Positions 1 through 7,624 of a DNA stretch of 33,062 bases are shown here, in pieces (positions within the stretch are counted from its first letter, which is position 1; every line of letters starts with the position of its first letter). The notes beneath the pieces are model-generated. The model searched no databases and was not told the DNA's origin. It worked only from the letters and a program-made list of their open reading frames with translations. A program made the translations under genes and the position numbers. This DNA comes from Rhodanobacteraceae bacterium (GTDB taxonomy: Bacteria; Acidobacteriota; Terriglobia; Terriglobales; Acidobacteriaceae): NCBI GenBank assembly GCA_903970285.1, contig CAJCHN010000090.1, positions 1-33,062 on the forward strand. The letters are read 5' to 3'.

Positions 1-403
1 CGGCCAGCCAGAAGGCCAGGTGCGCACCCGCCGAATGGCCCGCCACCACCACCCGGCTCAGATCCAGCGGATAACTTTTCGCCAGTGTCGCCAGGAAGTC
101 GAAGCCGGCCGCTACATCCTCGAACGTGCCGGGGAATCCTCCGCCCGCATCGCCCACCCGGCGGTACTCGATCGACCAGACAGCGATCGCATCGCGCTTG
201 AGCGCCGCGCACAGATGCCCGCCGTACTCCAGACCGTAGAGATTCTTCCACCAGCCGCCATGCACAAACATCACCACCGGCGCCCGTTTCCCCGCAGCGA
301 CAGACGGCAGGAACAGATCCCCGAAATGAAGCTGTCCTGAGCCATAGGCCAAACGGAGATCTGCCGGCGGCGGACGACGGCTTAACAAATCTTCACTCGC
401 CAA
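1..403 (-). CDS. alpha/beta hydrolase (carboxylesterase-like), C-terminus beyond the window
   Basis: Read on the minus strand, this frame stays open for 134 codons and leaves the window at base 1. It shows the alpha/beta-hydrolase hallmarks: an oxyanion-hole HGGWW at residues 48-52 and a nucleophile elbow GHSAG at 122-126 (Ser124). The HGG-W type of oxyanion motif is typical of the carboxylesterase/lipase and kynurenine-formamidase-like branch, which hydrolyses ester or amide bonds. The acid and histidine of the triad would lie beyond the window. I chose a TTG start at 401-403 because GGAGG sits five bases upstream; no ATG is available in frame before the upstream stop. It lies 36 bp after the ftsB-like gene on the same strand, so the two may be co-transcribed. 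The substrate cannot be predicted. Confidence 0.85.
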   Translation of the reverse strand, partial: MASEDLLSRRPPPADLRLAYGSGQLHFGDLFLPSVAAGKRAPVVMFVHGGWWKNLYGLEYGGHLCAALKRDAIAVWSIEYRRVGDAGGGFPGTFEDVAAGFDFLATLAKSYPLDLSRVVVAGHSAGAHLAFWLA

Positions 404-439
404 GGCGTCCTCCCACGCGAGGTTGGACGCGCATTCTCC

Positions 440-838
440 CTACGGCGTTCCCGCCGTGTTGACCGTCGTAGCCCGGCGCTCGTTGGGCAGCGTAACGATC
501 ACTTCGCCAGGTCTCGTGTAGTGCAGCTCTTCGCGCGCCTGGTGCTCGATCGCTCCGGGATCGTCTTGCAGCCGGTCCACATGCCCTTTCAGCTGCTCGT
601 TCTCCTCGCTCAGCCGCTGAAGCTGCTGGTCGAGCGCGCGGGCATCCTGCCGCTTCTGGCGAAAGGCGGTCAGGCCGTTCTGGCCGAACACCACGTGGTA
701 TCCCATCGCAACGGCCAGCAGAGCCGCAGCTGCGGTCGCCACGCGCCGCCGCTGGTCGTAGACGCGCACGGCCCATCCGCGGGGTTCTGCGGAACTCTCC
801 TGCTGCCGCCGATCTCGTTTCACCCTGGGCATGCTCAT
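440..838 (-). CDS. ftsB: FtsB/DivIC-type septum formation initiator
   Basis: 132 residues with the FtsB/DivIC architecture: a basic cytoplasmic N-terminus, one membrane span at about residues 34-52 and a periplasmic coiled coil at about 58-95 (heptads with LDQQLQRLSEENEQL), followed by the family's EEL-Y-RPGE segment around 104-113. In characterised bacteria such proteins form the FtsQLB/DivIB-DivIC-FtsL complex that links Z-ring assembly to septal peptidoglycan synthesis. The start is the ATG at 836-838, with a second ATG at 830-832; an upstream TTG in frame at 869-871 looks less likely. The sequence family is very divergent, so the symbol rests on topology plus the C-terminal motif. The hydrolase gene follows 36 bp downstream. 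Confidence 0.8.
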   Translation of the reverse strand: MSMPRVKRDRRQQESSAEPRGWAVRVYDQRRRVATAAAALLAVAMGYHVVFGQNGLTAFRQKRQDARALDQQLQRLSEENEQLKGHVDRLQDDPGAIEHQAREELHYTRPGEVIVTLPNERRATTVNTAGTP

Positions 839-1026
839 CTTCAGTTGAATCGCGCAATGAGCCGGGGTCAAGAACCAAGGCTCTGCCGCTGCCCCGCCTG
901 AACCAATCTGGTTAGCTCCCGCGGATTTGATCGTGCACAGGATGTTCGCTCCGCCCGCTCATCCCGCAGCAGCTTTGGCGCAATGCTCCGCGCAGATCAT
1001 CCCCACTTGCTATCCTAGGATGTCGC

Positions 1027-1305
1027 ATGAAGGTCCTGTACATCGTCGCGCTGTTCAGCTTCCTGGTGCTGGCATGGGCGGTCTACGCCATCACCCGCCA
1101 CGTCCGCCGGAACGCGGCACAGGAGCTACCCCAAGTGCAGGATCCTGAACTGACCGAAGCCATCGATCTGCGCCTCAGCGGTCTGACCCAGCCGGCACGA
1201 GACGCTCCGACGGCGAAGAGCGCTACCATGAGCACCACTGAATTCTCCTATACGCGCCGTGACCGGAACGAAAGCACGGAGCCTCCGGCAAGCGAACATC
1301 TGTAA
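1027..1305 (+). CDS. small single-span membrane protein, unknown function
   Basis: A 92-residue protein starting at an ATG preceded by AGGATG-like sequence. Residues 4-22 are strongly hydrophobic (YIVALFSFLVLAWAVYAI) and are followed by a positively charged stretch (RHVRR), giving one N-terminal membrane span with a polar, Pro/Ser/Thr-rich tail of about 65 residues that is probably cytoplasmic. I recognise no domain. It is divergent from the ftsB-like gene, with 188 bp between them that must hold both promoters, and ends 41 bp before bioY, so it could share that transcript. The composition of the tail is unremarkable and the gene may be lineage specific. Coding status is likely but not certain. 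Confidence 0.55.
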   Translation: MKVLYIVALFSFLVLAWAVYAITRHVRRNAAQELPQVQDPELTEAIDLRLSGLTQPARDAPTAKSATMSTTEFSYTRRDRNESTEPPASEHL

Positions 1306-1346
1306 CACCAATTCTTTACCACGCCAGTTCCAAAGGACTTCCGCGC

Positions 1347-1958
1347 ATGCATACAGCTCGCTCCATCCAGACCGCTCCCTCAGCCGCCTGGTCGCTCGAC
1401 GCCTTCTCCCGCACCTTTACTGGCAAGGCCGCGCTTGTGGTTTGCGCCAGCCTGTTCGTGGCGGCCTGCGCCCACTTGATCGTTCCCTTGCCGTTTACGC
1501 CGGTGCCGCTTACCCTGTCGGATCTCGCCGTCCTACTCGTCGGCCTGGCTCTCGGACCCGAATTGGCCTTCGCTGCGCTTGTGCTCTACCTCGCCGAAGG
1601 TGCGGCCGGACTGCCCGTCTTTTCCCCTACTGGCCCGGGCGGCCTGGTTCAACTCTTCGGCTTCACCGGCGGATATCTGCTCGCCTACCCATTTGCTGCC
1701 GCGCTGGCTGGATATGTCGATCGTCTGCTGCTGCGGCGTCTGCCCCACGTCACGCGCTTTGCCGCGGCTGCAATGGCGGCGCTTGCCGCCACCTCGCTCA
1801 TTATGAGCTCCGGAGCCGCTTGGCTCGGCATCGTGCATCATCTGTCTTTGGCCACGACCCTCAAGCTTGCTGTCCTCCCCTTCTTGCCCGGACAGATGGT
1901 CAAAGTGGCCGTCGCGGCAGGCCTGTTTACCACACTCAACCGCTGGCGTCGCGCATAG
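1347..1958 (+). CDS. bioY: BioY-family biotin transporter
   Basis: 203 residues with about six membrane segments and the BioY signatures: an LPFTPVPLTLSDLAVLLVG segment at about 48-66 after the first span, an EGAAGLPVFSP motif at about 84-94 followed by FTGGYLLAYP, and a C-terminal PGQMVKVAVAAGL helix. BioY is the substrate-binding S component of the biotin ECF transporter; it can import biotin alone or with the shared AT module. No ecfA/ecfT genes adjoin it here. The ATG is preceded by AAAGGA about 11 bases upstream. The N-terminus is about 20 residues longer than usual and polar. No BirA-type operator was recognised upstream. Confidence 0.93.
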   Translation: MHTARSIQTAPSAAWSLDAFSRTFTGKAALVVCASLFVAACAHLIVPLPFTPVPLTLSDLAVLLVGLALGPELAFAALVLYLAEGAAGLPVFSPTGPGGLVQLFGFTGGYLLAYPFAAALAGYVDRLLLRRLPHVTRFAAAAMAALAATSLIMSSGAAWLGIVHHLSLATTLKLAVLPFLPGQMVKVAVAAGLFTTLNRWRRA

Positions 1959-2073
1959 CGCCCTCCGCCTGCCACCCTCATTCATCGCCGCGGCCAGATA
2001 CGCGCCGGCCTGCTCTCCCGCGCCTTCCGCCGCATCGAACCCGTAACCGCACCACTCGAAGGACCGCCGCACC

Positions 2074-2937
2074 ATGACTCAGATTGCAACCATCCCGGCC
2101 GCAACCCGGGAGATCCAGATCGCTCACAGCCCCGACTCCGACGACGCCTTCATGTTTTATGGCCTGGCTACCAGCAAGATCCGTGTGCCCGGCTACAAGT
2201 TCGTTCATCACCTCACGGACATCGAAACCCTCAACCACAAGGCCATCCACGAAGCCTTCTACGACGTGACAGCGATCAGCTTCCATGCCTACCCCTACAT
2301 GCAGGAGAACTACGCCATCATGTCCTGCGCGGGGAGCATGGGCGAGGGCTACGGGCCGATGCTGGTCGCCCCCCGCAAGTATGCCGCCAGTGAGATCAAG
2401 CGTCTGCGCATCGCCATCCCCGGCACGCTGACGACCGCCTATCTGACGCTCAAGCTGTTCGCACCTGAGCTCGACACCACCGTCGTCGACTTTGACAAGA
2501 TCATCCCGGCCGTGGCCGCCGGCGAGTTCGACGCCGGCCTGCTCATCCACGAGGGCCAGCTCACCTACGGCAGCAGCGGCCTGCACAAGATCCTTGATCT
2601 CGGCCAGTGGTGGCAGGCAGAGACCGGCCTGCCGCTTCCGCTGGGCGGCAGCGCCATCAAGCGCTCACTGGGCGCGGAGGCGATGCGCATTACCAACAAC
2701 GCCATCCGCGACTCGATTGAACACGCGCTGGAGCATCGCGATGCCGCGCTCAACTACGCGATGCAGTTCGCCCGCGATCTTGATTCCAATCTCGCCAGCC
2801 GCTACGTGGGCATGTACGTCAATCACCGTACGCTCGACTACGGCGATGACGGACGCGAATCCATCCGCAGGATCCTCGCGATGGGTTATGAACGCGGTAT
2901 CATCCCGGTCAAGGCTGAAGTCGACTTCATCGAGTAG
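2074..2937 (+). CDS. mqnD: MqnD-type 1,4-dihydroxy-6-naphthoate synthase
   Basis: 287 residues of the MqnA/MqnD periplasmic-binding-protein fold. The N-terminal HSPDSDDAFMFYGL motif (about residues 18-31), the ISFHAYPYM region, the GYGPMLV strand and the LLIHEGQLTY segment are characteristic of MqnD. The enzyme converts cyclic de-hypoxanthinyl futalosine to 1,4-dihydroxy-6-naphthoate in the futalosine route to menaquinone. The HEGQL histidine matches the proposed catalytic base of the family. The length is typical and no signal peptide is present, which argues against an ABC-transporter binding protein. It follows bioY by 115 bp; the ATG has GAAGGA about 10 bases upstream. MqnA is the main alternative, but the DSDDAF motif favours MqnD. 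No other mqn gene is nearby. Confidence 0.85.
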   Translation: MTQIATIPAATREIQIAHSPDSDDAFMFYGLATSKIRVPGYKFVHHLTDIETLNHKAIHEAFYDVTAISFHAYPYMQENYAIMSCAGSMGEGYGPMLVAPRKYAASEIKRLRIAIPGTLTTAYLTLKLFAPELDTTVVDFDKIIPAVAAGEFDAGLLIHEGQLTYGSSGLHKILDLGQWWQAETGLPLPLGGSAIKRSLGAEAMRITNNAIRDSIEHALEHRDAALNYAMQFARDLDSNLASRYVGMYVNHRTLDYGDDGRESIRRILAMGYERGIIPVKAEVDFIE

Positions 2938-3043
2938 CACCCTCTCCGCCGAAGCCGGGATGGATTTGAGGCCGGTCAACCTGTGTTATTCTCATGCAGT
3001 GGGTTGAGCGCGCCGAGGCAACGAAGCATGGAACTCCCCAACT

Positions 3044-3119
3044 GGACGCGTAGCTCAACTGGCAGAGCATTCGACTCTTAATCGACTGGTTGAAGGTTCG
3101 ATTCCTTCCGCGTCCACCA
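3044..3119 (+). tRNA. tRNA-Lys (anticodon CTT)
   Basis: A 76-nt cloverleaf with the 3' CCA encoded. The acceptor stem is GGACGCG with CGCGTCC, the D-arm GCTC...GAGC, the anticodon loop CTCTTAA with CTT at 3077-3079, and the T-arm GAAGG-TTCGATT-CCTTC. The outermost anticodon-stem pair (27-43) is a T/C mismatch; the other four pairs are intact. A possible weak promoter (TTGAGG, 15-base spacer, TATTCT) lies at 2966-2992. The cognate enzyme gene lysS is also in this window. Confidence 0.96.
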
Positions 3120-3221
3120 ACAAAATTGCAGAGGAATGAAGAGCTGGCGCACCGACTGATTTGTCGTGACTGCGTCGGCTCTTCCTTGCATCTGACTTGC
3201 TGGCTCGTGATGAGAGCTGGC

Positions 3222-3623
3222 CTAGTAGGGGTGCTTCAGCGCTTTGCCCACTCCCTTGGCAACCTTGCCTGTACCCTTGGCCGTGCCCTCACCAACATTC
3301 TTGGCGGCCTTCGCGCCGCCTTCGCCCACCGCCCCTGCCGCGTTCACCGGATGCAGCGTCGCCAGGTCGGCCGCGCCCTTGCCGGTGCCGGCGGCCAGGT
3401 TCCCCGCGCCCTTCCCTGCACCCTTTCCAATGTCTCCGCTGCCGCTCCCGATGTCGCCTCCTGCGCTCCGCCCTTTAGCCTTCGGAGTTCCAGGCGCCGG
3501 CGCCTGGACGGACGTTGATGTCTGAGGGGTGTTTGTCTGGGCAGGGGCTGCCTGTCCGCGCGCCGACATGCCTGCGGAAAGGCCGAAAACTAACAATCCA
3601 CACAAAACCATCTCTGTCTTCAC
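3222..3623 (-). CDS. secreted Gly/Ala/Lys-rich low-complexity protein
   Basis: 133 residues. The N-terminus is a signal peptide: a hydrophobic core LCGLLVFGLSAG at about 7-18, then a cleavage-like ARGQA-AP. The mature part starts Pro/Thr/Gln-rich and then becomes a run of short Gly-Lys-Gly/Ala units (GKGAGKGAGN, GTAKGTGKVAKGVGKAL), which gives a basic, disordered-looking exported polypeptide. I chose the GTG start at 3621-3623 because AAGGGGAGA lies seven bases upstream and the signal peptide begins there; an ATG eight codons earlier (3645-3647) is possible. No domain is recognised. Low-complexity basic secreted proteins can bind polyanions such as DNA, RNA or cell-surface polymers, but that is only an inference from composition. 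Confidence 0.7.
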   Translation of the reverse strand: MKTEMVLCGLLVFGLSAGMSARGQAAPAQTNTPQTSTSVQAPAPGTPKAKGRSAGGDIGSGSGDIGKGAGKGAGNLAAGTGKGAADLATLHPVNAAGAVGEGGAKAAKNVGEGTAKGTGKVAKGVGKALKHPY

Positions 3624-4042
3624 GTTCAGTCTCCCCTTCTGCAACATGCATTGAGATGCACCCTCGTAGCCACGCCGTTGTCGGCGAACCATCACGGCTT
3701 CTTTCAAGACAAACTCCCGTGCGTGTCGCTTAATGCCAGCCCCGCTCTTCCACGACAACTTCGCCGGACGTTCCGGCAGCACACAGCTGGAACGCTCCGC
3801 TGCCGCTGCCCCGCTCCCATTGATCCCAAACACGATTGCCCGGCGTGGGAGCCCCAAACAGGATCGGAAGCTTCGCTGCGGCGCGCAAGACGCGCCGGTT
3901 GCTTCCGGCCGCGTCAGGGCGAGGTTATGATGGCCTCCGAAGCGGCGCGGCAAGCAGGCGCTCGTTCCGGGCTCCCAGCTACTGGCCTCCAGTTCCACAG
4001 CTTCTTGTGACGATCCAAAGAACCAGCTCCACAGGAGGGCCG
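3624..4042. other. 419-bp intergenic region between divergent genes
   Basis: No convincing gene. It must contain the promoters of the minus-strand secreted protein and the plus-strand oxidoreductase operon. A GC-only inverted repeat GGCGCG-CAAGA-CGCGCC lies at 3880-3896; it has no T-tract, so it does not look like a terminator. Short open frames here lack ribosome binding sites and family features. Confidence 0.5.
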
Positions 4043-5116
4043 TTGAACAAGCAAGAGCATTGTCTTCGCGTCGGCATCCTGGGCTGCGGACCTATCGCCC
4101 AGTTCGCGCATCTTGAATCCGCGCAGAAAGCCCGCAACGTGACTTTGGCCGCGGTCTGCGATGCTGACGAGTCGCTCGCCCGCCGCTTCGGAGCGTTCTA
4201 CGACGCCGAACAGATCTACCAGGACTACGAGGAGATGCTCGCCAACGATTCGCTTGACGCGGTCATCCTGGCCGTCTCGGACGCGTTCCATGTGCCCGCC
4301 GCCCAGCGGGCCATAGCCGCCGGCAAGCACGTGCTTTGCGAAAAACCCATCGGGATCACGATCGAAGAGGTCCAGGCGCTCGCCAGCGCCGTCCAGCAGA
4401 GCGGACTCGTTCTGCAGGTGGGTCACATGCTGCGCTTCGATCCCGGCATTGAAGCCACCCGCCGCTTCATCGACGAAGAGATGGGCCAGATGCTCTCGCT
4501 CAAAGCATGGTATTGCGACTCCACCCACCGCTACGAGATGACTGACGCTCTGCAGCCGTTGCCGCGGCCTGGCGCCCGCTCCATCAGGCCGGGCCACGAC
4601 CCGAAAGCCAACCGGCGCCAGTACTACATGCTCGCCCATGGCTGCCACCTCGTCGACCTTGCGCGCTTCCTCGCTGGCCCGATCACCGCAGTGCGTGCCC
4701 GTCTCTCGGAGCGGTTTGGAGCCTATTGCTGGTTCGTCGACACCGAGTTCGCTCACGGAGCCCTTGGCCATCTGGAACTCACCGTCTCCGTGCGGATGGA
4801 TTGGTTTGAAGGCTTTCAGCTTCATGGAGAGTACGGAAGCGCCATCGGCAGAATCTTCAATCCGTGGTACTTCAAGTCCAGCGAAGTGGACATCTTTCAT
4901 GAGCGTGATGCGACGATCCGGCGCGTGCTCGGTGCGGACGCGCACTTCTACCGACGCCAGCTTGAAGGCTTTGCCGACACAATCCTGCATGGCGTACCCA
5001 TGCGCGGCGCAAGCATCGCAGATGGACTTGCTTCCATCCAGGCCATGGTCGCGATTGCACGTTCGGCCGAATGCGGAGAGCGGATTGAACTTGCCAGCGT
5101 GGCGGGCGGGGTCTGA
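4043..5116 (+). CDS. Gfo/Idh/MocA-family NAD(P)-dependent oxidoreductase
   Basis: 357 residues. The N-terminal Rossmann fold begins VGILGCGPIA (about 9-18), followed by an acidic VCDAD that binds the cofactor ribose, and the family's EKP motif in HVLCEKPIG (about 105-113) at the nicotinamide site. The C-terminal alpha/beta domain contains the DLARFL helix and a Glu-Phe-rich sheet. Relatives oxidise or epimerise sugars, inositols or sugar acids. The TTG start at 4043 is chosen because AGGAGGG sits four bases upstream; the frame is open further upstream, but that part has no family similarity. Its TGA overlaps the next ATG by one base, so it heads a coupled operon with a TIM-barrel isomerase and a hydrolase. 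The pathway is probably carbohydrate or polyol catabolism; the substrate is unknown. Confidence 0.9.
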   Translation: MNKQEHCLRVGILGCGPIAQFAHLESAQKARNVTLAAVCDADESLARRFGAFYDAEQIYQDYEEMLANDSLDAVILAVSDAFHVPAAQRAIAAGKHVLCEKPIGITIEEVQALASAVQQSGLVLQVGHMLRFDPGIEATRRFIDEEMGQMLSLKAWYCDSTHRYEMTDALQPLPRPGARSIRPGHDPKANRRQYYMLAHGCHLVDLARFLAGPITAVRARLSERFGAYCWFVDTEFAHGALGHLELTVSVRMDWFEGFQLHGEYGSAIGRIFNPWYFKSSEVDIFHERDATIRRVLGADAHFYRRQLEGFADTILHGVPMRGASIADGLASIQAMVAIARSAECGERIELASVAGGV

Positions 5117-5970
5117 TGCAGGCGGCGGTCTTCTCCCGCATCTATACGACCGCGGCTATGGGCCCGGGTCCGGAGCCCGGTGCAGCCGCACTCCTCAGGG
5201 CGGTGGCCGCCGACGGTTTCTACGCTGTCCAGGCCAATCTCATCTCGTTGGGATTGGCAAGTCTGCCCGCATATCTTCCTGCAGGGCTGGCTTCCACGTT
5301 CGGCCGGGAGGCGGAACGCCAGGGGGTGCGCATCGCCGCGCTTTCAGGAACTTACAACATGGCCCACCCCGACGTAGGGGTCAGACGGGAGTGCCGCCCG
5401 GGTTTCCGCAACGTCATCTCCGCGGCGCGCGAGATGGGAGCGGCCATGGTGACGCTCTGCTCCGGCACGCGAGACCAGCAGGATATGTGGAGCTTTCATG
5501 CCGATAACCATTCCGCAAAGGCCTGGAACGATCTTCGCAGTGAACTCGAGTTCGCACTCGATGCCGCGGCGAGGGCGGGCATCCGTCTGGCGCTCGAACC
5601 GGAGCCGGCTAACGTCGTTGCGGACGCCTCGGCTGCGGCCCGGATGCTGCAGCAGATGGCTTCGCCGCATCTCGGCGTCGTGCTGGACGCTGCCAACCTG
5701 CTCGCGCCCGTGACGCTTGCGCAGCAGCACGCGATTCTCGATCGCGCGGTTAAGCTGCTAAGTCCCTTCCTGCTGCTGGCCCACGCCAAGGACATCGACC
5801 CGTTCGGGAACGTGATTGCGCCTGGCCGGGGCGTGGTGGATCTTGCCGCTTTTGTCCGCCTGCTGCGCGCGGCGGGCTATGATGGTGCGCTGGTGGCCCA
5901 TGGCTTCGGGCAGGAAGAAGCACCGTACGCCGCCAGGACGCTCAAGAACCTGATCGGAGAGTGCGCATGA
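5116..5970 (+). CDS. sugar phosphate isomerase/epimerase-like TIM barrel (AP endonuclease 2 fold)
   Basis: 284 residues of the xylose-isomerase-like TIM barrel family (AP_endonuc_2). Metal-ligand strands are visible: LALEPEPANVV at about 157-167 (first Glu), GVVLDAANLL at about 187-196 (Asp in the second ligand strand), and LAHAKDIDP at about 222-230 (His and Asp), followed by GRGVVDLAAFVRLLR, a typical family ending. Such proteins isomerise or epimerise keto-sugars, inosose or related compounds with a divalent metal. The ATG overlaps the upstream TGA (TGATG) and its own TGA overlaps the next gene's ATG (ATGA), so all three genes are translationally coupled. Pairing with a Gfo/Idh/MocA dehydrogenase is the usual setting for this family in sugar or inositol degradation. 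Confidence 0.85.
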   Translation: MQAAVFSRIYTTAAMGPGPEPGAAALLRAVAADGFYAVQANLISLGLASLPAYLPAGLASTFGREAERQGVRIAALSGTYNMAHPDVGVRRECRPGFRNVISAAREMGAAMVTLCSGTRDQQDMWSFHADNHSAKAWNDLRSELEFALDAAARAGIRLALEPEPANVVADASAAARMLQQMASPHLGVVLDAANLLAPVTLAQQHAILDRAVKLLSPFLLLAHAKDIDPFGNVIAPGRGVVDLAAFVRLLRAAGYDGALVAHGFGQEEAPYAARTLKNLIGECA

Positions 5971-6740
5971 GCGAAGACTCCGTGAAGGAAGGTTGGTTGC
6001 TTACGCCGGATGGCTGTCGGCTGGCCTACGCGGACGTGGGGTCCGGCACGCCGGTGGTCTGGCAGCATGGCCTCGGGGCGGACCGGCACCAACCCGCCGA
6101 GGTGTTCCCGGATGCTGCCGGAGTGCGCCGCATTACGCTCGAGTGCCGCGGCCATGGAAGCTCCGGCCTTGGCTCCCCGGCGCGACTCTCCATCGCGCAG
6201 TTCACCTCGGATGTTGTTCAATTGCTGGACCACCTGGGTATTGAGAAGGCGGTGGTGGGGGGGATCTCGCTGGGCGCCGCCATCACCTTGCGCCTTGCCG
6301 CCACCGCGCCCGGCCGCGTGAAGGCGCTGATTCTCGCCCGTCCAGCCTGGGTTGAAGCCTCCGCGCCCGCGACCCTCAGGCCGTATCTGCTGGTCGCGCA
6401 GCTGCTGCGGAAGTTCGGCGCCGAAGAGGGCCTGCGCAGGTTCGTGCGCAGCGAGGAGCATGCGACGGTGCAGCGCGCCTCGCCGGACAATGCCGCATCG
6501 CTGCAGGGCTTTTTCGCGCGCGCGCACGCGGAGAGCACCATGGAACTGCTCGCGCGCATTCCACTCGACGGGCCGGGTGTCTCCCGGGCGAAGATCGCGG
6601 CCATCCGGGTTCCGACGCTCATCGTCGGCAACGCTGAGGATTTTGTTCATCCGCTCGACTACGCCTCCGCTGCAGCAGTCGATCCGGGGCGCTCGTCTGC
6701 GGGTGATTCCTTCGAAGAGCGTCGACAAGGCGCTTCATGA
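5967..6740 (+). CDS. alpha/beta hydrolase, C-terminus apparently frameshifted
   Basis: Third gene of the operon, starting with ATGA overlap. As read it has 257 residues. The fold is clear: HGLGAD oxyanion loop at about 34-39, nucleophile elbow GGISLGAA at about 93-100 (Ser96), and the acid-bearing strand VPTLIVGNAEDFVHP at about 214-228. After about 6669 this frame reads an Arg/Ser-rich tail without the triad histidine. The +1 frame from 6670 to a TAG at 6796-6798 instead encodes LQQSIRGARLRVIPSK and then an AL-HEAELREALASFL helix, which is exactly what the end of this family looks like (strand, His, final helix). So the gene has a net +1 (or -2) indel near 6663-6675. Related enzymes are enol-lactonases, esterases and dehalogenases; the operon suggests a lactonase or esterase acting on a sugar-derived compound. 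Confidence 0.8.
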   Translation: MSEDSVKEGWLLTPDGCRLAYADVGSGTPVVWQHGLGADRHQPAEVFPDAAGVRRITLECRGHGSSGLGSPARLSIAQFTSDVVQLLDHLGIEKAVVGGISLGAAITLRLAATAPGRVKALILARPAWVEASAPATLRPYLLVAQLLRKFGAEEGLRRFVRSEEHATVQRASPDNAASLQGFFARAHAESTMELLARIPLDGPGVSRAKIAAIRVPTLIVGNAEDFVHPLDYASAAAVDPGRSSAGDSFEERRQGAS

Positions 6741-6826
6741 GGCGGAGCTCCGCGAGGCTCTGGCGTCCTTTCTGCAGCTTCCCACCGTTGCCGGATAGGC
6801 GCAGGTGGAGACAGGTTGTGCCGAGA

Positions 6827-6883
6827 CCACCCACCCCCCGCGATTGTTGCTTATATTCTTCAAAGCAAAGGTGTTATGGGTGG
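6827..6883. repeat. inverted repeat, possible palindromic intergenic element
   Basis: CCACCCA at 6827-6833 is matched by TGGGTGG at 6877-6883 around a 43-base AT-richer centre, between the hydrolase and the DUF2062 gene. It could be a degraded intergenic palindromic repeat. It lacks a T-tract, so a terminator role is unclear. The remaining bases up to 7022 hold nothing I recognise. Confidence 0.35.
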
Positions 6884-7022
6884 AACAAGGGGTGCGTCCA
6901 AGCGTCGTTGCACCAAGAGTCGTGCATACCTGGGGAACGGTTCGCGACTCGGGCCTGGCTCCTCGAGTGTGCGGGAGGTTGGTTAACAACTCAGGAGCCG
7001 CCGCGGGGCGTCCGAACGCAGT

Positions 7023-7532
7023 GTGCTGGTTCCCGAGTCCATCCGCGAGTTCTTTCGCTGTCGCATGCTGCGTCCTTTGCTGCGACAGTTGCGCGGAGGA
7101 GTGACGCCGCGGCGGCTGGCGTGGAGCCTGGCGCTCGGGATCGTTGTCGGGATCAACCCGTCGGTGGGGATCACGACGATCCTGGTGGTGCTGCTGGCGT
7201 GGTCGTTCGGCCTGAACCAGGTGGCCTCGCAGATTGGCGTGCATGCGGCGTCGCCGCTGCACCTGCTGCTATTTCTCCCGTTTATCGAACTGGGGGTGCA
7301 TCTCTTTCATACTCGCCGGCTGCCGTTGACGCGGCGGCAGATCGAGCATCTGAGCCATCATCCCTGGCGCCTGTTGCGCGACATCTGGCAGTGGGAGTGG
7401 CATGCGCTGGTGGTGTGGGGAGTGGTGGCGGCGATTGCGATGCCGCTGCTGGCCGTGTACATCCGGCGGGGACTGGTGCTGCTGATGCGGCGACATCGGA
7501 CGCTGGTGCGTTCGCGGCCGGTGGTGAACTGA
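7023..7532 (+). CDS. DUF2062 membrane protein
   Basis: 169 residues. The TPRRLAWSLALGIVVGINPSVGITTI region (about 28-53) matches the DUF2062 core: a helix with small residues, a Gly-rich turn and Pro-x-x-Gly, followed by a hydrophobic VVLLAWSFGLN segment. Two more hydrophobic segments follow at about 79-95 (PLHLLLFLPFIELGVHLF) and about 127-147. Members are small integral membrane proteins, sometimes fused to glycosyltransferases, and have no established activity. The GTG start at 7023 has only a weak ribosome binding site; an internal ATG at 7065 is the alternative and would still keep the domain. The C-terminal tail is Arg-rich. It stands alone; no partner is evident from the neighbours. 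Confidence 0.75.
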   Translation: MLVPESIREFFRCRMLRPLLRQLRGGVTPRRLAWSLALGIVVGINPSVGITTILVVLLAWSFGLNQVASQIGVHAASPLHLLLFLPFIELGVHLFHTRRLPLTRRQIEHLSHHPWRLLRDIWQWEWHALVVWGVVAAIAMPLLAVYIRRGLVLLMRRHRTLVRSRPVVN

Positions 7533-7605
7533 GACTGTTCATGGCGTTGGTGCCGCGCTCAGGGACGGCCTGGGCTGGAAGGGGCGGAGGGTCCGGGGCT
7601 TCTAT

Positions 7606-7624
7606 AGGGTCAAGACCCTTTTTT
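7606..7624 (+). terminator. short hairpin with T-run downstream of the DUF2062 gene
   Basis: AGGGTC-AA-GACCCT (7606-7619) forms a short stem followed directly by a run of six T (7619-7624), 73 bases after the DUF2062 stop. It resembles a weak intrinsic terminator. The stem is only five to six pairs, so this is tentative. Confidence 0.4.

Noticed and set aside
1259..2077. 272-codon plus-strand open frame over bioY
   Set aside because: Arg/Pro/Ser-rich and overlaps bioY in another frame; BioY signatures decide the correct frame.
3880..3896. GGCGCG-CAAGA-CGCGCC hairpin as a terminator
   Set aside because: No T-run on either strand, and it lies between divergent genes where a terminator is not expected.
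6805..7104. 99-codon plus-strand open frame between hydrolase and DUF2062 genes
   Set aside because: No ribosome binding site or domain, Cys/Ser-rich end, overlaps the DUF2062 start.
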